Of a stretch of DNA of 64,000 nucleotides, positions 35,895-44,480 are shown piece after piece; position 1 is the stretch's first letter; the number at the start of each line of letters is the position of its first letter. Origin of the DNA: an uncultured Coriobacteriaceae bacterium (lineage in GTDB: Bacteria > Actinomycetota > Coriobacteriia > Coriobacteriales > Coriobacteriaceae); contig CALUIM010000005.1 of NCBI GenBank assembly GCA_944320725.1, positions 62,001 through 126,000 on the forward strand, read 5' to 3'. Made by a program: the position numbers and the translations under genes. The notes below the pieces were generated by a model. That model saw only the letters and a program-made list of their open reading frames with translations. It did no database searches and was not told where the DNA came from.

Positions 35895-37849
35895 GAGGCG
35901 GTTCCATGATGCGGTAGCGTTGCAGGGTCGAGCGGGATGAGGCCGCTCACCTCGACCTGCTCGAGCCCGTCTTGCGAGAGTTCGCGCTGTTCCGGGAGGC
36001 GACCGATTACGTTCGCGTTGAGCCAGCGCATCCGCACAATCTCTTCGCTGGAAAGCCGGCCTTCACCGGTGTGCTGTACGGTACCGTCCTGGCTTACCAA
36101 CTCGCCTGCGAACGGTTCGGCGCGTCCGGTGAGCATCGCCTGTCGGATGATCTCAACGAGCCGGCGCTGCCCGTAGGGAAGCTCCTCGGACAGCCGTACG
36201 TCGAGGATGCCCGCCGACATGCCCCACCAGTAATTCAGCGCTTGGTCGCCCATGATGTCACGCTCGCGGTTCCAGGTGTCGTTGCGTATCGACTGCACGA
36301 TGAGCTCGTAATAGCGCCCCCACTTCCAGATGGGTTCGGCAAGGTGGGTGGTCGATCCATCGTGCTCGATGCGGTAGAGCCCCCATGCCTCATGGGGGAA
36401 CAGCGGGTCGTGGTAGTCGCGTCCTGAGACAATGCGCACGTCTTCTTCGGCCAGCTCGCGCTTCCAGTCGTAGTCTTTCGCGGTGAACCATTTGAGGTAG
36501 ATGGTGGCATGCGGGTCAATCATGGCGGCGCCAATTGCGAAGGCGTTGATCTCGGATACGCTGCCAAAGACCGGGGTGTCGGCCACATAGCCAATTTTGT
36601 GGTTGTCGGCCATGCTTGCCGCGAGCGCGCCTAGCAGGAACTTCGCCTCATACAGACGCCCCGAGAACGTGCGCACCGCGCTGTGCGAAAGGCTGACCGA
36701 GCAGTTGATGAAGGAAATCTCGGGGTGCGCGACGGCCCCGCGCAGCGCTTGGCGCATCTGCGTTGGGGAGACCGTCACCACAAGGTCTGCCTTCCAGCGC
36801 GCGGCTTCCTCGACCGCGAGATCGAAGTCGTCGTCATCAATGCAATCGAGAAACGCGCGGGTCGCAAGAGTCGCTCCGAGCTTCTGCTCGAGCTTTTTGC
36901 GCCCGCGATCGTGGAGCGCCGTCCAACCCGAGGTGAGCGGACCAAATTCGTAGATGAAGGCGGCGCGGAACGGCTTGGCGCGCAGCACATCTTTGTAGAC
37001 GCTTTTGAGCTCGGGGATGATCTTCGCCTTCGATGGACTGGGGTGTTCAAGGTAGGCAACCTTGCCGCCGTCGCGCGAGACCACGAACTCGTTCCATACG
37101 CGCGCAACATGCCCTGCAATCTCAGCGGGCGTAGCGTGCGCGATCTTCGAATACTGATAAATCTTGAGGAAAATGAGGAGGGCGTCGCCCGCGGTGAGGC
37201 CTAAGCGGGCGCCCCCGCGTTCGGCGAACGCGGCAGAGAACGAGTCGAACACGCTGCGCAGGTCGCGCACGTCTTCGTCTGGCCAGGGGGCGTCGAGCGA
37301 TTTGTCTACCAGCGCCGCAAGTTTTGCATAGGACCCCTCTTCCGAGAACACAATGCCGTAGATGGGGGCAACGTTGTAGAACTGCGTGAATTCCTGGTAG
37401 ATGCGAAATGCCTTGGTGTCGGACGGCATGGGTACCACGCGCGTGATTTTGGCAAGGATCGTGGGCATCTTGAGGTAGCGCATCACCGAGACACGCTTGT
37501 TGCCCTCCTGCACGTAGAAGCGCTGCATAAATTCGTAGACGATGATGGGCTCATGGAGGCCCTCCACGCGTTGCGAGTCGATAAGATCGCTCCACTTGCT
37601 CGCAAACTCCGAGCTGGATTCTGGCAGAGGCATGAACTCGCGCGAAAAGGTGTTCTGTCTGCCGCGCGTCTTGGTGCCCGCGATGAGCGCGATGTCGATC
37701 TCGGCCAAGCCCATGGGAATCTCGCCCTGGTAGCCCTGCCCTTTCAAGATGTCATCGAGTGCGGGGGGATAGGGGTAGTTACCAGCGGCAACGTCACGCT
37801 GAATCTGTTTGAGTCCAAGCTTGCGCGCCTTGCGGTAATCCTCGAGCAT
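35891..37849 (-). CDS. BMP-family binding protein with ParB-like N-terminal region, no signal peptide
   Basis: 652 residues. From about residue 292 (PFRAAFIYEFGPLTSGWTAL) to 620 it matches the BMP/PnrA/Med family, normally extracytoplasmic nucleoside-binding lipoproteins. Here there is no signal peptide or lipobox. The first 290 residues contain FYVQEGNKRVSVMRYLKMPT near 110-128, resembling the E-G-N-x-R-V motif of ParB/sulfiredoxin-like domains. The product should therefore be cytosolic, perhaps a ligand-sensing regulator rather than a transporter part. GGGGAGGA precedes ATG 37849. It is coupled to the metallophosphoesterase downstream. No permease or ATPase genes accompany it. Confidence 0.82.
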   Translation of the reverse strand: MLEDYRKARKLGLKQIQRDVAAGNYPYPPALDDILKGQGYQGEIPMGLAEIDIALIAGTKTRGRQNTFSREFMPLPESSSEFASKWSDLIDSQRVEGLHEPIIVYEFMQRFYVQEGNKRVSVMRYLKMPTILAKITRVVPMPSDTKAFRIYQEFTQFYNVAPIYGIVFSEEGSYAKLAALVDKSLDAPWPDEDVRDLRSVFDSFSAAFAERGGARLGLTAGDALLIFLKIYQYSKIAHATPAEIAGHVARVWNEFVVSRDGGKVAYLEHPSPSKAKIIPELKSVYKDVLRAKPFRAAFIYEFGPLTSGWTALHDRGRKKLEQKLGATLATRAFLDCIDDDDFDLAVEEAARWKADLVVTVSPTQMRQALRGAVAHPEISFINCSVSLSHSAVRTFSGRLYEAKFLLGALAASMADNHKIGYVADTPVFGSVSEINAFAIGAAMIDPHATIYLKWFTAKDYDWKRELAEEDVRIVSGRDYHDPLFPHEAWGLYRIEHDGSTTHLAEPIWKWGRYYELIVQSIRNDTWNRERDIMGDQALNYWWGMSAGILDVRLSEELPYGQRRLVEIIRQAMLTGRAEPFAGELVSQDGTVQHTGEGRLSSEEIVRMRWLNANVIGRLPEQRELSQDGLEQVEVSGLIPLDPATLPHHGTAS

Positions 37850-38000
37850 GCGTCCTCCCCGTTGTGCGCGTAGGTGGTAAGAAGGTGCGCCAAGGCGTGC
37901 CAAGAACACAACCATCCATGTTTCAGTATCTATTGTTGAGGTGTTGGTTGGTATGGAAAAGTGCTACGTACCGGCATGGCTTCGTGGTGCATGAACATGC

Positions 38001-38032
38001 AAAAAGCCCGGCTCCTGCAGGAACCGGGCTTA
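38001..38032 (-). terminator. Intrinsic terminator of the tRNA-Ser pair
   Basis: On the minus strand, a perfect 14-bp stem (38019-38032 with 38005-38018; AAGCCCGGTTCCTG on the minus strand, one G-A internal mismatch) is followed by a TTTTTG tail, just after the 3' end of tRNA-Ser(CGA). It is a textbook terminator. Confidence 0.85.
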
Positions 38033-38041
38033 TCTATCTGC

Positions 38042-38134
38042 TGGCGGAGGAGGAGGGATTCGAACCCTCGTACCCGGGAACACCGGATAAACGGTTTTCG
38101 AGACCGCCGCATTCAACCACTCTGCCACCCCTCC
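38042..38134 (-). tRNA. tRNA-Ser (anticodon CGA)
   Basis: 93 bases including an encoded CCA. The acceptor GGAGGGG pairs with CTCCTCC (one G-T), the discriminator is G as expected for serine, and the anticodon loop is CTCGAAA. A long variable arm is present. It reads codon UCG. Confidence 0.96.
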
Positions 38135-38186
38135 GCATGGGGTGAATCGGTGCGCAACAGGAGCTGCGCACCGCGTGACGTGCAAC

Positions 38187-38277
38187 TGGCGGAGAGTCAG
38201 GGATTTGAACCCTGGAGACGCTTTTGGCGCCTACACGATTTCCAATCGTGCTCCTTCGGCCACTCGGACAACTCTCC
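38187..38277 (-). tRNA. tRNA-Ser (anticodon GGA)
   Basis: 91 bases with encoded CCA. The acceptor GGAGAGT pairs with ACTCTCC, the discriminator is G, and the loop is TTGGAAA on a perfect CACGA/TCGTG stem. A long variable arm is present. It lies 52 bases upstream of tRNA-Ser(CGA) on the same transcript and reads UCC/UCU. Confidence 0.96.
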
Positions 38278-38294
38278 TAAAATAAGCACAGGAA

Positions 38295-38322
38295 ATTGTA
38301 CCGTATATCGCGCGGTATGCAA
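38295..38322 (-). promoter_or_regulatory. Promoter of the tRNA-Ser pair
   Basis: On the minus strand TTGCAT (38317-38322) and TACAAT (38295-38300) stand 16 bases apart, about 18 bases before the mature tRNA-Ser(GGA) 5' end. The position and quality fit a stable-RNA promoter. Confidence 0.75.
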
Positions 38323-38473
38323 CTGCGATTTTTTGTGTTTTCGTCTGCGGTGCTGCGCGTCGTGGCGCAATTGCTTAATTTGCACTTATAACGCGTCGTC
38401 CGCTTTCGGTTGTCGCGCCAAGAACGTACACTCATAGAACGTGATGCCACATGAATATGGCGGAAGGACGTCC

Positions 38474-39412
38474 ATGCTATCGCGGCAGCTTGGTTTTATC
38501 TCGTCTTGGAAGATGCTCACGCGCGACAAGGGCTGGCTCAAGCCGCTGTGCGTGCTTGCCTTGGTGGGCTGGATTCCCATTGTGGGCCAGATCGTTGTGC
38601 TGGGATACGGGTTTGAATGGGCGCGGTTGACCGCGTGGGGCATCGACGCTGCGCCCAAGCAGCACGGTGTCGACTACGGCAAGGTGCTCGCAACGGGTGG
38701 CAGGGCGTTTCTTGTGTTCATGAGCATGATGATCGCACTCGCGCTCATCTTGGGCCTTGTCTTTCGCGACGTCATCGTATCCTCGATGTTGCCCATCTAC
38801 ATTGCCTTCCACAGCGCCGGTGTGAGCTTGCCTATTGATCTGGGTGATGGCCTGCGCGTTGGGCTGATCGATGCCTTGATTGCTCTGGTCATCAACGGAT
38901 TCGCCATGGCGGCGGTGATGCGCACCATACTTTACGACAACTTTGCGGCCGGGTGGCGGCTGGACCGAATCTGCCAGATGATCGGGCGCGACCCGGGCGG
39001 ATTTTGCAAGATGCTGCTGGTATCGCTCGTTGGAGGTCTGGTGGGGTTTGTATATTCCGCGGTGATGTTTGTGCTGTCTGGCGCCGTGGTAGCAGGTGGC
39101 CTGCTGGCGTTTCTCATGGGCAGCCCCCATCTTATCGGTCATGTATCGGGCGAGTACCTCATTTCGCGCGCGCTTTCGATGGGCATCGGCCCCATCGCGC
39201 TTATCGTGGTGCTGGCCGTTGTGGTGCTTTTCATCTACGGCATCATCTCCGTTGCCATGCAGCTTGTAGCTATGAACGCGGCCGGCCAGTGGTTCTGCCG
39301 ATTCGAGGTGGGGCGTTGGGGCGTTTCGGCAGACCCGCTGCCCGACGGTGTCCCTGTGAAGGAGGTTCCCTCTTCGCAGCCGGAAGAGGGTTCGAACCCG
39401 TACAATAGATAG
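38474..39412 (+). CDS. DUF4013-type integral membrane protein
   Basis: 312 residues, about six to seven hydrophobic helices. The N-terminus (SSWKMLTRDKGWLKPLCVLA, then GWIPIVGQIVVLGYGFEWAR) matches the DUF4013 family, which has no known function. The C-terminal 45 residues are soluble and acidic. GGAAGGA lies five bases before ATG 38474. It is single-gene, with purB starting 114 bases later. Confidence 0.85.
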   Translation: MLSRQLGFISSWKMLTRDKGWLKPLCVLALVGWIPIVGQIVVLGYGFEWARLTAWGIDAAPKQHGVDYGKVLATGGRAFLVFMSMMIALALILGLVFRDVIVSSMLPIYIAFHSAGVSLPIDLGDGLRVGLIDALIALVINGFAMAAVMRTILYDNFAAGWRLDRICQMIGRDPGGFCKMLLVSLVGGLVGFVYSAVMFVLSGAVVAGGLLAFLMGSPHLIGHVSGEYLISRALSMGIGPIALIVVLAVVVLFIYGIISVAMQLVAMNAAGQWFCRFEVGRWGVSADPLPDGVPVKEVPSSQPEEGSNPYNR

Positions 39413-39526
39413 AGACCGCGGCGGCTGCGCGCAGGCGTCGGCGGCCAAATGGGAGTGCTACCGCGCGTCCAGCTGCGCTGCGCACCCCTATGCTACTGTC
39501 GATGCGTTTGAACAAAGGAGCCGCGC

Positions 39527-40873
39527 ATGATCGATCGCTACACCCGTCCTGAGATGGGGCATATCTTCTCGCTGGAAAACAAGTACGCCATCTGGCAGGA
39601 GATCGAGGTGCTCGCGTGCGAGGCGCAGGCAGAGATCGGCAAGATTGGCATTACCCACGAGGAGGCCGCGTGGATTCGCGAGCACGCCTCCTTCAATAAA
39701 GATGAGGTCGACGCCATCGAGGCCGTCACCAACCACGATGTCATCGCCTTCCTCACCAACATGGGCGAGTATATCGATGCTGAGGTGCCTGCAGGCGAGC
39801 CCAAGCCCAGTCGCTGGGTTCACTTTGGTATGACGAGCTCCGACCTGGGTGATACAGCGCTCTGCTACCAGCTCGTGCAGGCTTGCGACATCATCATCGA
39901 GGACATCAAGAAGCTCGGCGCCATTTGCAAGCGCCGTGCGTTCGAGGAGCGTGAGACGCTCTGCGCCGGGCGCACGCACGGCATCCATGCCGAGCCCATG
40001 ACCTTCGGCATGAAATTCGGCAGCTGGGCATGGGAGCTCAAGCGCGATCTCGACCGCATGATCGACGCGCGCGCGAACGTTGCGTTCGGCGCCATCTCCG
40101 GTGCGGTGGGCACCTATTCTTCGATTGATCCCGAGGTCGAGGAGTACGTTTGCGAGCATCTGGGCCTGGTGCACGATCCGCTGTCCACGCAGGTCATCTC
40201 CCGCGATCACCACGCCTATCTTGCCGGTGTGCTCGCCACCACGGCCGCTACCTGCGAGCGCATCGCGACCGAGATTCGCAACCTCCAGAAGACCGATACG
40301 CTCGAGGCCGAGGAGCCCTTCAAGAAGGGTCAGAAGGGCTCGAGCGCTATGCCGCACAAGCGCAATCCCATCACCATGGAGAAGGTCTGCGGCCTCTCCC
40401 GCGTGGTGAAGGCGAACGCGCAAGTCGCCTTCGACAACGTGGCGCTGTGGCACGAGCGCGACATCTCCCATAGCTCCGCCGAGCGCGTGGCGCAGGCCGA
40501 CAGCTTCATCGCGCTTGACCATATGTTCCAGTGCCTCACCCGCGTGGTCGACGGCCTCATCCTCTATCCCGAGCAGATGAAGGCGAACCTCAACAAGACG
40601 CGCGGCCTTATCTTCTCGTCCAAGGTGCTGCTCGCGCTTGTCGAGACCGGCATCACGCGCGAGGAGGCCTATGCCATCGTGCAGGAGAACGCTATGGCCA
40701 CGTGGCGCGAGGTGCAGCAGTGCGCCGGCGGCACCACGTTCCGCGAGAAGCTCGAGGCAGATCCGCGTTGCACGGTGAGCGCCGAGGAGCTTGACCAGAT
40801 CTTTGATCCGTGGGACTTCCTGACGCGCATCGATCGCGTCTTCGATCGCTTGGAGCAGCTGAGCTTCGAGTAA
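39527..40873 (+). CDS. purB: Adenylosuccinate lyase
   Basis: 448 residues. It catalyses two fumarate-releasing steps of purine synthesis (SAICAR to AICAR and adenylosuccinate to AMP). The fumarase/lyase signature GSSAMPHKRNP is near residue 272, with catalytic Ser in this loop; TSSDLGDTALCYQL and RTHGIHAEP are further conserved blocks. AAAGGAG precedes ATG 39527. purC lies 11.5 kb away, so the pathway is scattered. Confidence 0.97.
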   Translation: MIDRYTRPEMGHIFSLENKYAIWQEIEVLACEAQAEIGKIGITHEEAAWIREHASFNKDEVDAIEAVTNHDVIAFLTNMGEYIDAEVPAGEPKPSRWVHFGMTSSDLGDTALCYQLVQACDIIIEDIKKLGAICKRRAFEERETLCAGRTHGIHAEPMTFGMKFGSWAWELKRDLDRMIDARANVAFGAISGAVGTYSSIDPEVEEYVCEHLGLVHDPLSTQVISRDHHAYLAGVLATTAATCERIATEIRNLQKTDTLEAEEPFKKGQKGSSAMPHKRNPITMEKVCGLSRVVKANAQVAFDNVALWHERDISHSSAERVAQADSFIALDHMFQCLTRVVDGLILYPEQMKANLNKTRGLIFSSKVLLALVETGITREEAYAIVQENAMATWREVQQCAGGTTFREKLEADPRCTVSAEELDQIFDPWDFLTRIDRVFDRLEQLSFE

Positions 40874-40941
40874 CGGTTTCGCCGCCGTATCTATTGACGG
40901 CGTGCAGCTGCATCGGCAGCGCATGACCGGAGAAAACTGCC

Positions 40942-40988
40942 AAAGTGACCGCTAAGGACCGTATTTTGCGGCTCTTAGCGGTCACTTT
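40942..40988. repeat. Long inverted repeat / bidirectional terminator after purB
   Basis: AAAGTGACCGCTAAG (40942-40956) pairs exactly with CTTAGCGGTCACTTT (40974-40988), with an inner CCG/CGG pair. It lies between convergent purB and the LuxR-type gene and has A-rich and T-rich edges, so it can terminate both. The stem motif GTGACCGCTAAGGACC resembles that of the repeat at 20288-20346. The rest of 40874-41076 shows no gene. Confidence 0.7.
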
Positions 40989-41076
40989 TGCATAAAACAA
41001 CGTTGAGGTGGGTGGTTGGCGGCGCTGGCATGCGCGTGTGGCGGCACGGCTAACCAAATTGGAGTGACGCTCCCTG

Positions 41077-42687
41077 CTAGACACCGTACTCGGCGAGATA
41101 GTCGAGAATCTCCTGACGGGAATGCAGGTTGGTTTTGTCGTAGATGCGCTTGATGTGCGTATGCACGGTGTTTTGCGAGAGCTGCAGCTCTTCGCTTACG
41201 CGCGCTTGTGTATGGCCGAGAGCATAGAGCGTGAGCACCTCGATTTCGCGTCCCGTGAGGCCAAACTGCTGTCCCAGCGCGATAACCGACGTGGCGATGT
41301 GCACGTTCGCGGCGCCGCTGGGAAGCGTGCTCTGTCCCTCGGGGGGAACGCCCATCATGCTCATGAGCGGCAGGGCGTCTTTTTCCTCCGCCGAAGGCTG
41401 CTCGCCCGTGGTGCGATCGGCAGAATCGGCCGCGGCGTCGGCGCGCTCCCCGCGTACGGTGTCAGCACCGGTGCTGCCGCCTGGTGCGAGACTCGCTTGA
41501 CGCGATGGATCGCTCAACAGCTGCGTGAAGACCACCTGTGCGCTGGCGAGCACGCACAGCCCCATGATGGCCACCACAAGCGCCGTGTTGTGAGGGGCGA
41601 GCGTTGAGAGCGCGATGCCTGCGGCGCCGCCCACCGCCTCGAGCAGGCACATCGCCACCCAAACCACCGCGGTGTAGAAGTACGGGTCGCGCGTTCCAAA
41701 GCTTAAAAACGCTACGGAGAGATACCAGGCGAACGCCTGCAGAATGAGCGAGGTGGCAAGCGTTGCCGCACGACCTGCCAGCGCACCGCCGCCGCCGATG
41801 GCGATGAGGATCATGGCGCACGAGACCAGCAGCTCCATAACGAGCCACACGAGCGTGGTGAGCGCATGTCCCGTCGCCTTCTGCACGCGCCGCATGCCCA
41901 GGCCGGCGAGCGCAACGATGACGAGAAGCGTGAGGCAGCGTTCGGCGAAGTTGATGAACGGTGCGCTGGTGGCGGGGTCTTTGCCCAGCGGAATCGCAGT
42001 GCCCAAACCAAGCGGTACCGCCATGAAGCAAATGCCGAGTGCCGCCGCCGCAAGATATCCGCGGCTCGAAAAGCGCATCTCGCCCGTTCCGAAATAGGCT
42101 TCCGAGGCAGCAGGGTAAAAATCGCTGGGAACCTGCATCGCGCGCGACGCCTTCACGGCGGCGAACTGCACGAACGCAAACACGAAGGCAGCTCCATAAG
42201 CCACCGTGTCCGTCCAACCGAATACGAAGACGGCTATCTCGGAGCACGCCGCAGCGGCAAGCGCCACGAGGGCAACCTCGCGCGCTGCGGTGCCGCGGAG
42301 CTTGCGGAGCCAGAAGCATGCAAGTGCCGCATTGCCTCCGGCAACGATGGCCTCGAGGAGGGCCACTACGATACTGGGCAGCTGCGCCCCCATGATGCCG
42401 ATGAGCATGAGTACGAGCGCGGCGATGCCGGCGACATGAATCGAAAGAAACGTGAGGAGCGCCACGCGCGGCTTGGGAAGGCGTCCCGCGCGCTGGGCGA
42501 TGGCGCCGAGCAGGGCGATGAGCGCACAGCCGAGCACCATGGGGACAAAGTCGAGCGATGGCGCCGCACCGCCGCGATGGCCGTTGAAGAGCGTGAGGCT
42601 CAGGCAAGCAGAGGAGAGTGCAAGGCCCAGCACTGGCGGTATGAGCGAGCGCGTGCCCAGCGCATCGTCGCGAGCCTCTTCCGCCAT
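41077..42687 (-). CDS. LuxR-type regulator with multi-helix membrane domain
   Basis: 536 residues. Residues 20-400 hold about twelve hydrophobic helices. A linker rich in Ala/Asp/Glu follows, and the last 70 residues are a LuxR/FixJ helix-turn-helix (QFGLTGREIEVLTLYALGHT, then LSQNTVHTHIKRIYDKTNLH). Membrane-bound LuxR proteins of this plan are abundant in Coriobacteriia and often lie beside respiratory reductase genes they control. AAGGAGGTGA precedes ATG 42687. It is divergent from 42812 and 1.8 kb from the oxidoreductase operon, so it is the leading candidate regulator for both. Confidence 0.9.
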   Translation of the reverse strand: MAEEARDDALGTRSLIPPVLGLALSSACLSLTLFNGHRGGAAPSLDFVPMVLGCALIALLGAIAQRAGRLPKPRVALLTFLSIHVAGIAALVLMLIGIMGAQLPSIVVALLEAIVAGGNAALACFWLRKLRGTAAREVALVALAAAACSEIAVFVFGWTDTVAYGAAFVFAFVQFAAVKASRAMQVPSDFYPAASEAYFGTGEMRFSSRGYLAAAALGICFMAVPLGLGTAIPLGKDPATSAPFINFAERCLTLLVIVALAGLGMRRVQKATGHALTTLVWLVMELLVSCAMILIAIGGGGALAGRAATLATSLILQAFAWYLSVAFLSFGTRDPYFYTAVVWVAMCLLEAVGGAAGIALSTLAPHNTALVVAIMGLCVLASAQVVFTQLLSDPSRQASLAPGGSTGADTVRGERADAAADSADRTTGEQPSAEEKDALPLMSMMGVPPEGQSTLPSGAANVHIATSVIALGQQFGLTGREIEVLTLYALGHTQARVSEELQLSQNTVHTHIKRIYDKTNLHSRQEILDYLAEYGV

Positions 42688-42720
42688 GCTGTCACCTCCT
42701 TGAAGATCAGGGTGGATGCG

Positions 42721-42776
42721 GGTCACCTGTTTTAGGTCATTCCGCAGGTGAATAGAAGTATACCTTGTACTACACT
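42721..42776. promoter_or_regulatory. Divergent LuxR region with CAGGTGA boxes
   Basis: GTCACCTGTTTT at 42722-42733 (AAAACAGGTGAC on the minus strand) and CAGGTGAA at 42745-42752 are inverted relative to each other. TACACT at 42771-42776 could be the rightward -10, which puts the second box at the -35. The same AAAACAGGTGAC appears at 44295-44306 upstream of the oxidoreductase operon. Confidence 0.5.
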
Positions 42777-42811
42777 AGTTTTCGCAAAGAGGTGAACCGC
42801 GAGGGGGAGCG

Positions 42812-43591
42812 ATGGAAGATACGGACGCGCAGCGCGCATACGCTGAGGCTGACGTCGAGGCGATACCAGCGGATGGCGAAGACGCTGAGCGTGCGCTCAC
42901 TGAGGAGAAGCGTGCGGCAATACAGGCGCGCAACGCATTCATTCGCGCGGCAGACGCGGCGCTCACCGATATCCGCCAGCGTTCCTACGAGGGCAAGCTC
43001 ACCACAACGACGCGCTGGAAGAAGCGCGCTTTTGCCCCCGTGGGCATGGATGCCAAGACGTTCACCGAGCAGCTCATGATCTACATCCAAGATCGCGATC
43101 ACGCCGAGGCGAAGCCTGTGATGGGGCGTGTGGCTGCCCCGAAGCCCTTGGAGGTCGAGCTTGAAGGCGTCGAGCTTGCCGATACCGACGAGCTGCCCGA
43201 CCTCGATGTGAGCGACATCGCGTTCATATTTGGCAAGAAGGGCATCTACCTGTATTCGGTGGCGTTGCTCTCGCACAGCTTTGCCCGCGCGCTGTACCTC
43301 ACGGCCGAGGATAACGATATGGCGACGTTCGTCGATGTGGTGCGCACAGAATCGAGCACGTATCCGCGACCGGTAGGTATCGATGCCTTCATGAACCCGC
43401 CGTATCTCTGGCCGCGTTCCAAGACGCTTCGCGTGTTTGACGAGGTGGTTGCCACGGGCTCGTTCAACGATATCAAGCAGACTGCGACGTCGTTCGGCAC
43501 GCCGTATTTCTACTCGGATATGTATCTCAGCGAAGCGCAGGCTGCCTCGCTGGCGCAGTGGTATGGCGTCGAGCGCGGCATGAATCCGTAA
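42812..43591 (+). CDS. Protein of unknown function next to NifU-like gene
   Basis: 259 residues, soluble. The N-terminal third is acidic and helical (ALTEEKRAAIQARNAFIRAA). The C-terminal part (about residues 125-259) is a compact domain with many aromatics (GIYLYSVALLSHSFARALYL, NPPYLWPRSKTL). No Cys cluster, signal peptide or membrane helix is seen. I recognise no family. It is divergent from the LuxR gene and 35 bases upstream of the NifU-like gene, so it may assist maturation or regulation of the nearby metalloenzyme; this is inference. Confidence 0.75.
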   Translation: MEDTDAQRAYAEADVEAIPADGEDAERALTEEKRAAIQARNAFIRAADAALTDIRQRSYEGKLTTTTRWKKRAFAPVGMDAKTFTEQLMIYIQDRDHAEAKPVMGRVAAPKPLEVELEGVELADTDELPDLDVSDIAFIFGKKGIYLYSVALLSHSFARALYLTAEDNDMATFVDVVRTESSTYPRPVGIDAFMNPPYLWPRSKTLRVFDEVVATGSFNDIKQTATSFGTPYFYSDMYLSEAQAASLAQWYGVERGMNP

Positions 43592-43626
43592 TACCCATTT
43601 GCGTGAGACGTGGAGAAGGAGCAGCT

Positions 43627-44220
43627 ATGCCCAGACATCTTACCGAGGACGCGCCGTTTTTGCGGACGCCCGACATGTATCAGATCGAGCGCGACGCGCC
43701 CATCTCGGAATACCCCAAGCAGGCGATTGACCTGATTGCCGATGCGGTGAACGGCGGCGTGCCCGAGGGCGCCAATGCGTTCTGCAGTGTTGGCAAGGAG
43801 AAGCGCGGCACAGTGCAGATGCAGCTCTTCGCCGTCGTCGATGCGTCTGAAGATCGCTTCGTCGAGGTGGGCTTCCGAAGCCATGGGTGCCTTGCCGCCA
43901 TTGCCTGCGCCACGGCGATCGCGACGCTGCTGCGGGGCAAGACGATAGCAGAGGCGCTTGAGATCACCCGTGAGGACATCACGGCGCTTACCGGCGAGCT
44001 GCCCGAGAGCCGTGCCTACACCTATATCTTTGCCCTCGAGGCCATTCGCGCGCTGGTGGGCAACTACTGCTTGAAGCAAAAGGGGTACTCGATTGCCGAC
44101 CTTGATGCGTTCGCGCCCTGCCAGAAGCTCAGCGTTCCGTGCATGCTCACCGAGAACTGCTCGCTGCGCGACGATCGCGTGGAGCAAGAGCTCAAGGAGC
44201 GTGGCGAGCTCAAGGGTTAG
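43627..44220 (+). CDS. IscU/NifU-like iron-sulfur scaffold-related protein
   Basis: 197 residues. VEVGFRSHGCLAAIACATAI and LLRGKTIAEALEITREDITA match the core of IscU/NifU proteins, including the Gly-Cys loop. A first Cys is present in NAFCSVGK. The third cluster ligand, usually in an HCS motif before the final helix, is absent (ESRAYTYIFALEAIRAL). Extra Cys occur in the C-terminal extension (PCQKLSVPCMLTENCS). It may be a divergent scaffold or sulfur carrier. AAGGAG precedes ATG 43627. It sits 260 bases before the ferredoxin-oxidoreductase operon. Confidence 0.8.
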   Translation: MPRHLTEDAPFLRTPDMYQIERDAPISEYPKQAIDLIADAVNGGVPEGANAFCSVGKEKRGTVQMQLFAVVDASEDRFVEVGFRSHGCLAAIACATAIATLLRGKTIAEALEITREDITALTGELPESRAYTYIFALEAIRALVGNYCLKQKGYSIADLDAFAPCQKLSVPCMLTENCSLRDDRVEQELKERGELKG

Positions 44221-44280
44221 TGCGGGATTATGGAATCCGCGTGGGGTGTGCGGCATTTCTGCACCTAGACGCGGTGCGCT

Positions 44281-44384
44281 CAGGTGGGTACCCCAAAACA
44301 GGTGACAGGGCTTCTATGCTGGTAGCGACCTGAAAAGGCAAATTACCCAGAAGCAGGTGAAGCCGCGTGACCAAATAAGGTGAC
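44281..44384 (+). promoter_or_regulatory. Repeated CAGGTGA boxes upstream of oxidoreductase operon
   Basis: CAGGTGG begins at 44281, CAGGTGA at 44299 (in AAAACAGGTGAC) and at 44354 (in AAGCAGGTGA), and AAGGTGA at 44377 (in AATAAGGTGAC), all in the same orientation in the 260-base gap. They match the boxes at the LuxR gene. The -10/-35 of the operon is not clear. No gene is seen in 44221-44480. Confidence 0.5.
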
Positions 44385-44480
44385 AATGGTACACGGCGGA
44401 TTGCGCGTATCGCCCGCGCAGTCGTCGTACCAAGTACACGGCGGCCACGGGACCGCCGTACGATGTAAGGGGAGGGAACT

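Noticed and set aside
38042-38277. The two tRNA genes as a phage or island attachment site
   Set aside because: No integrase gene, no direct repeat of the tRNA 3' end and no change of gene type nearby.
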